From: JAFGJQ01 sp052034525
Lineage (GTDB): Bacteria; Planctomycetota; Phycisphaerae; UBA1845
NCBI GenBank assembly: GCA_052034525.1
Contig: JBPOIK010000202.1
Location: forward strand, 1 to 64,000
Reading direction: 5' to 3'
DNA: 64,000 nt
Shown: positions 52,658 to 60,587 of the stretch, in pieces
Position numbering within the stretch: the stretch's first letter is position 1
How the letters are laid out: every line of letters begins with the position of its first letter
Notes under the pieces: generated by a model
Told to the model about the DNA's origin: nothing
The model's database searches: none
The model's input: only the letters and a program-made list of their open reading frames with translations
Position numbers and translations under genes: made by a program

Positions 52658-55600
52658 ATGTCCGCAGACATCAGAAAACGAGCCGGCAGCCTGATTCGGA
52701 CGGTGATCCTCTTCTCATCGGCGCTGGCGATCGTCGGGGTATTGTTTGCGATCGTGCAGTATGCCGGCACGGATGGCGGCGCCTCGTCGGTCGATCGTCT
52801 CGCCACGCCGCCGCAACCCGAGCGTCCGCCGGTCACCACCCGTCCCGAAACCGGCAAGGCGATCTCCTGGCGTGAGGGAATGCCGGGCACCCCGGAGGGT
52901 GGGAAGCTCTCCATTCGCCTTTACTCGCCCGACAGCAGCGTCGCCCGGATCGAGATGCTCGCTCGCGAATGGCACCCCGTTGCCGGCGATGCGAACGAGA
53001 TAGAGGTGTACGAACCGGAGATCCGGTTGCGCACGCCCAGCGGGCCGGAAGTGCGGGTCACCGCGGACTTCGCGGTCATTGCCGGGCGGTCCGTCTCGCG
53101 CAACGAATTCGATCCGCAGCGCGGGCGCCTGGAGGGTCATGTGGTCGTCGAGCTGGATCGCCTTTCCAGCGAAGCGCGCAAAGCCCTGCCGCCGCAGGAG
53201 CGGGAATTGCCGCCCGGTCCGGACCGCATGGTGCGGGCGGAGGTAGATTCCCTTCGTTTCGACCTGGAGGCGTCGCGCATCGAGACCGATGGGCCCTTCC
53301 GGGCCGAGGCGTACGAGGGTTCCATTCAGGGGACCGGACTCTCCATCCGCTATGACGAGGTGAATGGCCGCGTGGAGAGTCTGCAGATTGAACGCGGCGA
53401 GCGCGTCATCCTGCATCGGATGGGTCCGTCCATCCGGATCGCGATGCCCGGAGAGCAAACGGAGCCCCGCGCGCCGGGGCCCGCAGCCACTGTGTTGCCC
53501 GATTCCGTGGCCCGGGCAGCCGCCCCTGCGCCCGATCCCGACTCTTCCGACGCGGACGATGACGGCATCCCGTTCCTCGTGACAGACAAAGCCCATCGGC
53601 CGCCGGCCGACCGGCCGATCGAAACGTACACGGCCAAGTTTGAAGGCGGCGTCATCGTGGAAGAGATGCGGGCGGGGAAGGTCGTCTCGCGACTGGTTGG
53701 TGACACGCTGGGCTTTCTGTTTGACGTGGGCGAGCAGCGTCGCGCCGCCGCCGACCAGTCCATCATCTCGGGACAACCATCCACCGAGCCGTCGACGCCA
53801 ACACCCCGGCCGGAAGACGAGTCCGGCGAGGTCGTCCTGACTTGGACGGGCCGGTTCAGCCTCGATTTCGTGGTTGCCGGCGCGGCCGAGGCCACTGGTG
53901 AACGGATGCACGTCCAAGCGACCGGGCACCCGGTCGCGCTGCGAAGCGAGGACGGCGAGGCCGCCTGTGCGGAACTGGAATACCACAACGAAGGTGAGCG
54001 AGTCTGGCTGCGTTCCTCCGCCGGCGGCGAGGGCGCGTCCGTGGCCTCGCCCGAGGCCGGTCGGATCACCGGGCAGGATATTTTCTTTGACCGTCAGGAG
54101 GGCGTGCTGCGCGTCACCGGCCCTGGCAGTCTGCGGGGTAGGGGCTCCGCCGCCTCCATGCTTGCCCGTTCGACGACCGAGCAGACCGTCGGGGCGGAGC
54201 CGGGCGAAGAGTTGAGCATTCGCTTCGCTACCGACATGGAGGCGGTGTTCCGCGCGGACCTCTTCGAATCCGCCGATCCGCTCACCGGCCAGCCCGTCAT
54301 CCGCAAGCGGGAGTATCTCGAATCGGCGGCCTTCAGCGGTCAGGTCGAGATGGTGCAGAGTCGGGATTCGCTTGCGGCCGAGCGGGTGGATGTCCAGTTT
54401 GCAGCGCCCCAGCCGCAAGCGGCCCAGTCGGCCGCGATCCAGCAGGTTTCCGCCCGGGGCGGCGTTCGACTGACGCACGGCGGGGATTCCATCGCGTGCG
54501 ACAGCATGGAAGTGACAATGGGGCCGGACGAGCGAGGAGACGTCTCTCCGCGGCATGCCCAGGCGGAGGGTAACGTGGTCGCCGCTCGCGGTCGTCGGCG
54601 CATCTCCGCTTCCGATTCGATGATCGTCGACCTGCGGTTGTATGAGAAACCCAAACCCCCGTTCGACCTGGCGGCGGCGCGGGCGATCGCCGTGTCACGC
54701 GGCATCGATCCGGACACGGTGGATTGGGACGCCCGGCGGGTAGCGTATGAGGCCAAACCGGACTACGAGCCCGGTCTGCGCCGGATGCGGGCGTTCGGCA
54801 CGGTGGAGATTCAGGATCCCCGGCAGGGTCTGAATATCGCGGCAGCCAGCGTGGACTGCACCTTCGCGCCCGAACCCCAGGAAGGTGGCGAGCCCCGGAT
54901 CGACAAGGCCCGGATCGCGGGCGATTCCGCCGGGTCGCCGGCTTCCCTGGAGTTGGACGATTTCGGCATCCAGGGTCGGGTGATCCACCTGGACGCCGGC
55001 CGGCAGGACGCGGAGGTACCCGGCGCGGGCCGGCTTCGGTTCACCAGCCGCAGCGACCTGGACGGCCGGGAGTTGAGCGAACCGGTGCCGATCGCCATTA
55101 CCTGGACACAGGGCATGACCTTCCGCGGCCAGGCGAACCGGGCGTTCTTTGACGGTGCCGTTCACGGGGCGTCCGAAGACAGCTCGCTCGACTGTGACCG
55201 GATGGTGCTGACCTTCGAGGATCTGGCCGATCTGGACCCGCCCGCCGGCCGAGACGGCCAGGAGAAATGGTGGCTTCTGGCTCCGCTCATTCGCGAGGAT
55301 GAGAAAAGTGATGGGTATGCCCTGTCCGGCCCGCGCGTGCGGCGGCGGCTCGTCGGGCTTTCCGCCATCGGCAACGCGGTCGCCCTGACGGGCAATCAGG
55401 AGGTCGAGGCCGGCGGCGTGATGAGCCGGGCCCGCTTGTCGTCGTCGCGGATAGACTTGGATATCAAGGGGCGTCTGGTCTCAGTCGAAGACGCCGGCAA
55501 CCTGCTGATCGAGGATTACCGTGTCCGAAAGGCGCGTCGGCGGGCGGAGACGGATCAGGGAACCAACCCGTTCGGGGTCCTGGGTGGCGGCGAGCCGTCG

Positions 55601-56110
55601 CAGACGTACATGAAGTGGGCCGGCTCCATGCGCTACGACCTTCGCTACCAGCTCGCCAGCTTCGATCGCGATGTTCTGCTTATGCACAAGAGTGGCGCGA
55701 AAATGGTCCTGATCGACCATGTACGGCCACCGCGGGATGCGCCGGAACCGGACCAGGAGTCCGGTCGGGATGCGAGGCTGACCTGCCAATCCCTGTTTGT
55801 CCAATTCGCGCGTGAGCCGGCGGACCGCCAGAGGGCGGCCGGACGGACGGGGATCGGCTCGCTCAGCGGGTTCTCGCTGGACAAGTTCCAGGCCGAGGGC
55901 GACGTGTACTTCACAGACGCCAAGGTATCCGTGACGGCCAGCCGCATCACCTACAGCGAGGATCAGACGATCCTGTCGATCTACGGGTCACCCGCGCTGC
56001 TGTACGATGAGCGAGGTGACTCCTTCCGGTCGTATCAGGGTCCACAGATAGACTGGAACCGCCGGGCGAATCTGATCGAGGCGTCGAAATCCTCCATCTA
56101 CGCGCGGTGA
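52658..56110 (+). CDS. Giant LptC/OstA-like lipopolysaccharide-transport protein
   Basis: 1150 residues. An N-terminal membrane anchor (T-V-I-L-F-S-S-A-L-A-I-V-G-V-L-F-A-I-V) is followed by a long series of beta-strand stretches of the OstA/LptA type, for example S-I-Q-G-T-G-L-S-I-R-Y-D, A-A-F-S-G-Q-V-E-M-V-Q and I-A-C-D-S-M-E-V-T-M. Length far exceeds LptC (about 190) or LptA (about 185), so this could be a fused or expanded bridge. Acidic and proline-rich linkers separate blocks. It follows kdsC by 25 bases. Assignment is by pattern and synteny; a DUF3353-like or unknown family is possible. Confidence 0.65.
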   Translation: MSADIRKRAGSLIRTVILFSSALAIVGVLFAIVQYAGTDGGASSVDRLATPPQPERPPVTTRPETGKAISWREGMPGTPEGGKLSIRLYSPDSSVARIEMLAREWHPVAGDANEIEVYEPEIRLRTPSGPEVRVTADFAVIAGRSVSRNEFDPQRGRLEGHVVVELDRLSSEARKALPPQERELPPGPDRMVRAEVDSLRFDLEASRIETDGPFRAEAYEGSIQGTGLSIRYDEVNGRVESLQIERGERVILHRMGPSIRIAMPGEQTEPRAPGPAATVLPDSVARAAAPAPDPDSSDADDDGIPFLVTDKAHRPPADRPIETYTAKFEGGVIVEEMRAGKVVSRLVGDTLGFLFDVGEQRRAAADQSIISGQPSTEPSTPTPRPEDESGEVVLTWTGRFSLDFVVAGAAEATGERMHVQATGHPVALRSEDGEAACAELEYHNEGERVWLRSSAGGEGASVASPEAGRITGQDIFFDRQEGVLRVTGPGSLRGRGSAASMLARSTTEQTVGAEPGEELSIRFATDMEAVFRADLFESADPLTGQPVIRKREYLESAAFSGQVEMVQSRDSLAAERVDVQFAAPQPQAAQSAAIQQVSARGGVRLTHGGDSIACDSMEVTMGPDERGDVSPRHAQAEGNVVAARGRRRISASDSMIVDLRLYEKPKPPFDLAAARAIAVSRGIDPDTVDWDARRVAYEAKPDYEPGLRRMRAFGTVEIQDPRQGLNIAAASVDCTFAPEPQEGGEPRIDKARIAGDSAGSPASLELDDFGIQGRVIHLDAGRQDAEVPGAGRLRFTSRSDLDGRELSEPVPIAITWTQGMTFRGQANRAFFDGAVHGASEDSSLDCDRMVLTFEDLADLDPPAGRDGQEKWWLLAPLIREDEKSDGYALSGPRVRRRLVGLSAIGNAVALTGNQEVEAGGVMSRARLSSSRIDLDIKGRLVSVEDAGNLLIEDYRVRKARRRAETDQGTNPFGVLGGGEPSQTYMKWAGSMRYDLRYQLASFDRDVLLMHKSGAKMVLIDHVRPPRDAPEPDQESGRDARLTCQSLFVQFAREPADRQRAAGRTGIGSLSGFSLDKFQAEGDVYFTDAKVSVTASRITYSEDQTILSIYGSPALLYDERGDSFRSYQGPQIDWNRRANLIEASKSSIYAR

Positions 56111-56195
56111 CGCGCGGCTCGCCGCGACGGCACAGGCGGTCAACGGGACGAACGGCGCGGGCGCGCTTTCCAGAGGGCAGGAGCGGCGACGATCG

Positions 56196-58424
56196 ATGGC
56201 GCAGACACCGACAGGGGCAGGGCGGCCTCGCGAGAACTGGGGCACCAAACTCGGCGTGATCCTGGCCGTCTCGGGGTCGGCGGTCGGCCTGGGCAATTTC
56301 CTTCGCTTCCCTGGCAAGGCGGCTGCCAACGGCGGCGGCGCGTTCCTGATCCCGTACTTCATTTCGCTGCTGATCCTGGGCATCCCCATCTGCTGGGCCG
56401 AATGGACCCTCGGTCGCCAGGGGGGCCGACTCGGCTTCAACAGTGCCCCCGGGGTGATCTTCTCGCTGACCCGCAACCCCGTGCTGCGGTTGTTCGGCGC
56501 GCTGGCGATTCTGATCCCGGTCGTCATTTACATGTATTACGTCTACATCGAGGCCTGGTGCCTTGGATATGCCTGGGACTACGCGGTGGGCAACCTGAAG
56601 TCGCTGGGTGTGCAGGTGGACGCGTATCGGCAGTATTTTCAGCAATTCGTCGGGGCCGACCGCAACGGCTTCATGCGCACGGTCACGGAGGGAGGGGAAA
56701 CGAAGATCGTGCTCAGTCGGGTCGTCTACTTTCTGATCATCGTTTTCCTGATCAACTACATACTGATCTACCGGGGCGTGACCAAGGGGATCGAATCCTT
56801 TTGCAAATATGCCATGCCTCTGCTGATCATCGCCGCCCTGATCGTGCTGGGCCGCGTGCTCACTCTGCCGCCACAGCCGGTCCCCGAACCCTGGCAGTTC
56901 GCCATGGCCGACGCCTTGCCGGCCCAGAAATGGACCGCCTTTGCGGACGCCTTGCGCACCGTGGATCGCCGGCTCCGCGATGCTGAGGAAACGGAGGCCT
57001 CCGGTGCTGTCGCGCAGGCGCGAGCGACCGCGACGGAGGCCATCGCCGGGGCTTTCACGGCGACCCTGAACGACTACTACGAGGGAGTGATCGCACGACG
57101 GGAAGGCTATCGCGCGGACGTCCCCGTGGCCGGCCCCTACGGCTATCTCGCCTCCGTCGACGGTATCCGCTACAGCCTCGCCCAACTGGAGAATCCGGAA
57201 GAGGCCGCCACCCATCGCGAATGGGTGCGGCAGACCCGTCGAAAGCTGACGCGCGAACAGGTGTGGGATCTGCTTCACTATGAGGCCATCGAGGCGAAGC
57301 TCCTGAATACGCTGGCGGACAGAAGAGCTACCGAAACCCAGAAGGGCGTCGCCCAGGCCGAACTGCTCCAGAAAAGGGCGGAGCGGGTGGCGCAGATGCA
57401 GCAGATCGGCCTGTCGCCCTGGGTCCAGCGGGTGCGCGATACGCTCGATCCGCACCTACGCGGGGCGGCGGCAGAAGTGGCCGAGCACGATCGAACGGTC
57501 GCCAACGGCCTGGGGTACATGTGGAACCCCTTCACCGCGGAGGGTGGCCGGAGCATCTGGGCGGCCCTGGCCCGGCCGCAAGTCTGGCTGGAGGCGTCGT
57601 GTCAGATTTTCTTCAGCCTGTCCGTCGGGTTCGGCATCATCATCACGTACGCGACGTATCTGCGCCGCAACGATGACGTTGTGCTCAACGGACTGACCGC
57701 CGCCTCGACCAACGAGTTCTGCGAGGTATGCCTGGGCGGCATGATCACGATTCCCGCGGCCTTCATTTTTCTGGGCCTGGGATCGCTCCAGGGGGCCGGC
57801 ACGTTTGACCTGGGATTCCTGACCACTCCGGCCGTCTTCGCCCAGATGCCGGCTGGACGATTCTTCGGATTCGTGTGGTTCGTCATGCTGTTTCTGGCGG
57901 CGGTGACCAGTTCCCTGTCCATGCTGCAGCCGGCCATCGCTTTTCTAGAAGAGGGGTTCAATCTGTCCCGTCGCGGGTCTGTGGCCCTGCTCGGACTGCT
58001 GACCGCCAACGGCATTCTCGTGGTGCTGTACTTCAGCGAGGGCCTCAAAGGCCTGGATACGATGGACTTCTGGGTGGGGAGTCTGTGCATTTTTGTGATG
58101 GCGGGCGCGCTGGTGATTCTGTTCTCCTGGGTCATCGGGGCGGAGCGCTGCGTCAAACTGGCCGGTGAGGGCGCGCACCTGAAGCTGCCGCGCGTCTTTC
58201 TGCCCGTCATCAAGTATATTGCGCCCACCTATCTGCTGGTCATCTTCGTGTTCTGGCTGCGGGAGAACGCAGCCGATTATGTTCAGAGCGTGCTGACCGA
58301 CAGCGCCTCCACGTTCGTCGTTGCGTTTGTGGTGCTCGTGCTCATCTTCTTCGCGGGCCTGGTGCATCTGGCCAATCAGAAGTGGACGCAGGAGGGCCGT
58401 GAGGTGCGGGATATCGACTCATGA
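56196..58424 (+). CDS. NSS-family sodium-dependent transporter with long periplasmic loop
   Basis: 742 residues, a LeuT-fold Na+ symporter at the inner membrane. The first helix contains S-G-S-A-V-G-L-G-N-F-L-R-F-P, the sodium/substrate signature. Usual bacterial members have about 450-510 residues; here residues 225-438, between transmembrane helices 5 and 6, form a charged helical insertion (W-V-R-Q-T-R-R-K-L-T-R-E-Q). TM6 then reads S-L-S-V-G-F-G-I-I-I-T-Y-A. Substrate is unknown, but the MetS-like gene overlapping its stop suggests an amino-acid such as methionine or alanine. Confidence 0.9.
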   Translation: MAQTPTGAGRPRENWGTKLGVILAVSGSAVGLGNFLRFPGKAAANGGGAFLIPYFISLLILGIPICWAEWTLGRQGGRLGFNSAPGVIFSLTRNPVLRLFGALAILIPVVIYMYYVYIEAWCLGYAWDYAVGNLKSLGVQVDAYRQYFQQFVGADRNGFMRTVTEGGETKIVLSRVVYFLIIVFLINYILIYRGVTKGIESFCKYAMPLLIIAALIVLGRVLTLPPQPVPEPWQFAMADALPAQKWTAFADALRTVDRRLRDAEETEASGAVAQARATATEAIAGAFTATLNDYYEGVIARREGYRADVPVAGPYGYLASVDGIRYSLAQLENPEEAATHREWVRQTRRKLTREQVWDLLHYEAIEAKLLNTLADRRATETQKGVAQAELLQKRAERVAQMQQIGLSPWVQRVRDTLDPHLRGAAAEVAEHDRTVANGLGYMWNPFTAEGGRSIWAALARPQVWLEASCQIFFSLSVGFGIIITYATYLRRNDDVVLNGLTAASTNEFCEVCLGGMITIPAAFIFLGLGSLQGAGTFDLGFLTTPAVFAQMPAGRFFGFVWFVMLFLAAVTSSLSMLQPAIAFLEEGFNLSRRGSVALLGLLTANGILVVLYFSEGLKGLDTMDFWVGSLCIFVMAGALVILFSWVIGAERCVKLAGEGAHLKLPRVFLPVIKYIAPTYLLVIFVFWLRENAADYVQSVLTDSASTFVVAFVVLVLIFFAGLVHLANQKWTQEGREVRDIDS

Positions 58425-58534
58425 CGACGCCCGGTTGGGTCATGATGATCGCCTCGATCAGCTTCGTCGTTCTGTTGGCGGCCTTCTGTTTCTACCGGGT
58501 GCTCGCCGTGCCCCGTGACGGCGAGCGGCGGTAA
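58421..58534 (+). CDS. MetS-like small subunit of the NSS transporter
   Basis: A 37-residue protein whose ATG overlaps the transporter stop (ATGA). It starts M-T-T-P-G-W-V-M-M-I and has a single membrane helix (I-A-S-I-S-F-V-V-L-L-A-A-F-C-F-Y), ending in a basic tail (D-G-E-R-R). Size, position and topology match the MetS small subunits required by NSS transporters such as the MetPS methionine importer. Its last codons and TAA stop lie inside the dispersed hairpin element at 58521. Confidence 0.75.
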   Translation: MTTPGWVMMIASISFVVLLAAFCFYRVLAVPRDGERR

Positions 58535-58544
58535 AGGCTCGCGG
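58521..58544 (+). repeat. Dispersed hairpin element, copy 2
   Basis: GCGAGC (58521-58526) pairs with GCTCGC (58537-58542) around GGCGGTAAAG. The shared block GCGAGCGGCGGTAAAG matches 33990-34005. The TAA in this block is the stop codon of the small transporter subunit. Confidence 0.65.
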
Positions 58545-58756
58545 GAACGATCGATGCGCGCCGGACCAGATGGCCGGAGGGGTTCGCGCGGCGGTCCCGC
58601 CGGTGGGGTCGGTGTAAGCAAAATCCGGAGTCGGCGAAGCCGGTTTCCAGCAGTGCATCGCGCTGACTGGGATCGGGCAAGCCCCTAATCCACCCCGGTC
58701 GCATCAAATCAAGTAGCAATGTACAACAAAACCTGATTAAGCGTCCGGAAATAAGC

Positions 58757-58785
58757 TTGAAACCTTAGGGGCAAGCTGCTATACA
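58757..58785 (+). promoter_or_regulatory. Sigma70-type promoter of PEP-CTERM gene 2
   Basis: TTGAAA (58757-58762), a 17-base spacer and TATACA (58780-58785), nearly identical to the promoter of PEP-CTERM gene 1. The start codon is 379 bases downstream. The preceding 58545-58756 shows nothing else recognisable. Confidence 0.7.
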
Positions 58786-58859
58786 TATGAGAAGAGAGAA
58801 GGGGTGCTGGGCGAGCGGCGATGTGGGTGCTACTCGCTAAGCAGGGGTGTGATTTGAGA

Positions 58860-58908
58860 GAGAGAGTGCATTGAGCTGTGGAGGCTCGGTGCAAGCTCTC
58901 TCTTTTTT
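58860..58908 (+). terminator. Terminator-like hairpin inside the leader of PEP-CTERM gene 2
   Basis: GAGAGAG (58860-58866) pairs with CTCTCTC (58896-58902); TGCA (58867-58870) with TGCA (58890-58893) after a 2-base bulge; GAGC (58873-58876) with GCTC (58884-58887). The stem is followed at once by TTTTTT (58903-58908). This is a textbook intrinsic terminator placed between promoter and gene, about 115 nt after transcription start, so it should make a short leader RNA unless relieved. Confidence 0.65.
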
Positions 58909-59163
58909 GTGTCGGTTGGGGATTGTTGCCACGTTTCCAGGAAAGCCGGGCGACTTGCGGGCATGTCTGCGACCAGAGACTTGAACGCTCCCTCTCAGGA
59001 GGCCGTGCGGAACCTTTCTCTGCCGCATCCGGAGTGGAGTGGGCGTTGCCGGTCGTCGCGAGTTCGCCGCTGCTTCAGGACATTACGAGGAATTGATGGG
59101 CGTTGTGTGGCGTCCCATAGGAACGTCTCTGTTCTTTCTGCTCAAGGTAATAGGAGGAGAGTC

Positions 59164-59847
59164 ATGAAATCATTTGTTTCGAGTCTGGTCGTGCTCATGA
59201 TGGGGACGGTCGCGTTCGGCTCCCCAATCTATGAGCTGGCGATGGATCAGCAGGTGGACCACGGATGGGGTGAGGTGATTGTGGACAGCATTGGCCGTTA
59301 CATGTCGTTCGAACCGGATCCCGGTGACGGCTTGGGTGGGTTCACGCGCTGCTATATCCCGCAGGGCTACTATTCTGGCCCTACCGTCTACTTCGATCGT
59401 GATCTGGGCGCTCCGCTGGATTTGAGCGGTCCGCTGACCATCGAGTTCGACATTCGGGTATACAACGACGAGGAGTTGAACGAGCACCCTTACGAGGACG
59501 CGAACGGCTTCGTGTACTTCAAGGACGTCGACGGCAACAACTACGGGCTGACGATGCTCTACCAGACCAATTCAGACTGGGGTCCGGCTCATCCCCAGTT
59601 CCCTGAGTGGTATCACGTCGTCGCTCAGATGAACCTGAGCGATCTGGGCGCCGGCGAGTACCCGACGAGTGCGCAGTTCGATGCTACTCAGGTGACCCGC
59701 ATCATTTTCCGTGGCACCGACTGGTACACGGATGCGGAACTGGGCGCTGACTTCGTGGACCTTCGGAACCTGGTCATCACCCCCGAACCGGCGTCTCTGG
59801 CGCTGCTGGTGCTCGGTGGCCTGGCGGTCCTGCGTCGCCGCAGCTAG
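59164..59847 (+). CDS. PEP-CTERM sorting-domain protein 2
   Basis: 227 residues. GGAGGAG precedes the ATG at 59164, followed by a signal peptide (M-K-S-F-V-S-S-L-V-V-L-M-M-G-T-V-A-F-G). The C-terminus T-P-E-P-A-S-L-A-L-L-V-L-G-G-L-A-V-L-R-R-R-S is a PEP-CTERM signal. The body is beta-rich and acidic, with L-T-I-E-F-D-I-R-V-Y near residue 100 and no further known domain, possibly a carbohydrate-binding-like jelly roll. Not a paralogue of PEP-CTERM protein 1 outside the signals, although their promoters and leaders match. It is followed by a terminator. Confidence 0.85.
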   Translation: MKSFVSSLVVLMMGTVAFGSPIYELAMDQQVDHGWGEVIVDSIGRYMSFEPDPGDGLGGFTRCYIPQGYYSGPTVYFDRDLGAPLDLSGPLTIEFDIRVYNDEELNEHPYEDANGFVYFKDVDGNNYGLTMLYQTNSDWGPAHPQFPEWYHVVAQMNLSDLGAGEYPTSAQFDATQVTRIIFRGTDWYTDAELGADFVDLRNLVITPEPASLALLVLGGLAVLRRRS

Positions 59848-59885
59848 TTGCATCTGGCGCGGGAGCTTTTTTGTGGGCAGCGAAC

Positions 59886-59924
59886 AAGGGGGGCTCCGGT
59901 CGACAACGGCCGTAGCCCCCTTTT
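59886..59924 (+). terminator. Intrinsic terminator after PEP-CTERM gene 2
   Basis: AAGGGGGGCT (59886-59895) pairs with AGCCCCCTT (59914-59922), followed by further T residues, 38 bases after the stop codon. The rest of the gap to 60220 holds only a weak promoter candidate and a GGTTCC/GGAACC inverted repeat (60094-60099 and 60117-60122). Confidence 0.75.
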
Positions 59925-60035
59925 GATTGGCGTGGGTGCCGAAAGCGAGGCGAAAACTGCACTTTTGCTGGATTATATACATTCGTGCTGGAAAGCATAT
60001 TGAGGGGATTTTAATAAAGGAAAGCACTTATTTCG

Positions 60036-60064
60036 TTGCAGTGTCCAAGATAAGGTGCTAAGCT
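60036..60064 (+). promoter_or_regulatory. Candidate promoter for zinc-ribbon/prepilin genes
   Basis: TTGCAG (60036-60041), 17-base spacer and TAAGCT (60059-60064), about 155 bases before the ATG at 60221. The -10 box is weak, so confidence is low. Confidence 0.3.
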
Positions 60065-60220
60065 TAGATGAGAGGATGGGGGGGCCTGGTTAAGGTTCCG
60101 CCCTTACTTCTCTCTTGGAACCGGCGTGTCACGACCCATCGCTGCCTGGCCTGTGGCCCTTTCGACGTTTCCCGGTTCAGGCGAAGCGTTGGTTCACGTC
60201 AGTCATTGTGAAGGGAGCGC

Positions 60221-60583
60221 ATGAGCAAGACTGCCAAGATCGTCACAGCGGTTGTTGTGCTCGGCGGGGCCGTGGTGTTGTATTTCGCCCGCTCGCAGGA
60301 GGATGCGTCAAGCGTCGGAGCGCAGTTCAACACCATGTTGGGCTGCATGGAATGTGGCGAACAGTTCAAGGCTGCCGTGAAGTCCGGCGAAGAGTTCCCT
60401 CTGGTGTGTCCGAAATGCGGAAAGAAAGCGGTCTGGCGCTGCAAACAGTGCCGCGACTGTAATGAGATCTTTCTGCCGCCGCTCGAAGGGGATCCGCCGC
60501 ACCAGCCGATCATTGCGACGTGTCCGAAATGCAAAAGCCAGTCGACCGGGGCTGTGCGAATGAACTCGGGAGGTAAGGACTGA
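60221..60583 (+). CDS. Membrane-anchored zinc-ribbon protein
   Basis: 120 residues. AAGGGAG precedes the ATG. One N-terminal helix (I-V-T-A-V-V-V-L-G-G-A-V-V-L-Y-F) is followed by several cysteine pairs (G-C-M-E-C-G; C-P-K-C-G; C-K-Q-C-R-D-C; C-P-K-C-K), probably binding two zinc ions. Function unknown. The prepilin-like gene starts 4 bases after its stop, so the two are co-transcribed. Planctomycete genomes often pair such small zinc-ribbon proteins with pseudopilin-like genes, but I cannot confirm that from here. Confidence 0.75.
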   Translation: MSKTAKIVTAVVVLGGAVVLYFARSQEDASSVGAQFNTMLGCMECGEQFKAAVKSGEEFPLVCPKCGKKAVWRCKQCRDCNEIFLPPLEGDPPHQPIIATCPKCKSQSTGAVRMNSGGKD

Positions 60584-60587
60584 AATC

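Noticed and set aside
58545..58756. Possible tRNA because of several short inverted repeats
   Set aside because: No cloverleaf, no GGTTCGA-type T-loop in context and no acceptor pairing could be found.
58909..59163. In-frame extension of PEP-CTERM protein 2 into its leader
   Set aside because: Same reasoning: the ATG at 59164 with GGAGGAG and signal peptide is better, and the extension has arginine-rich non-conserved sequence.
60094..60122. GGTTCC/GGAACC inverted repeat as a terminator or attenuator
   Set aside because: Only six base pairs, a 17-base loop and no following T tract.
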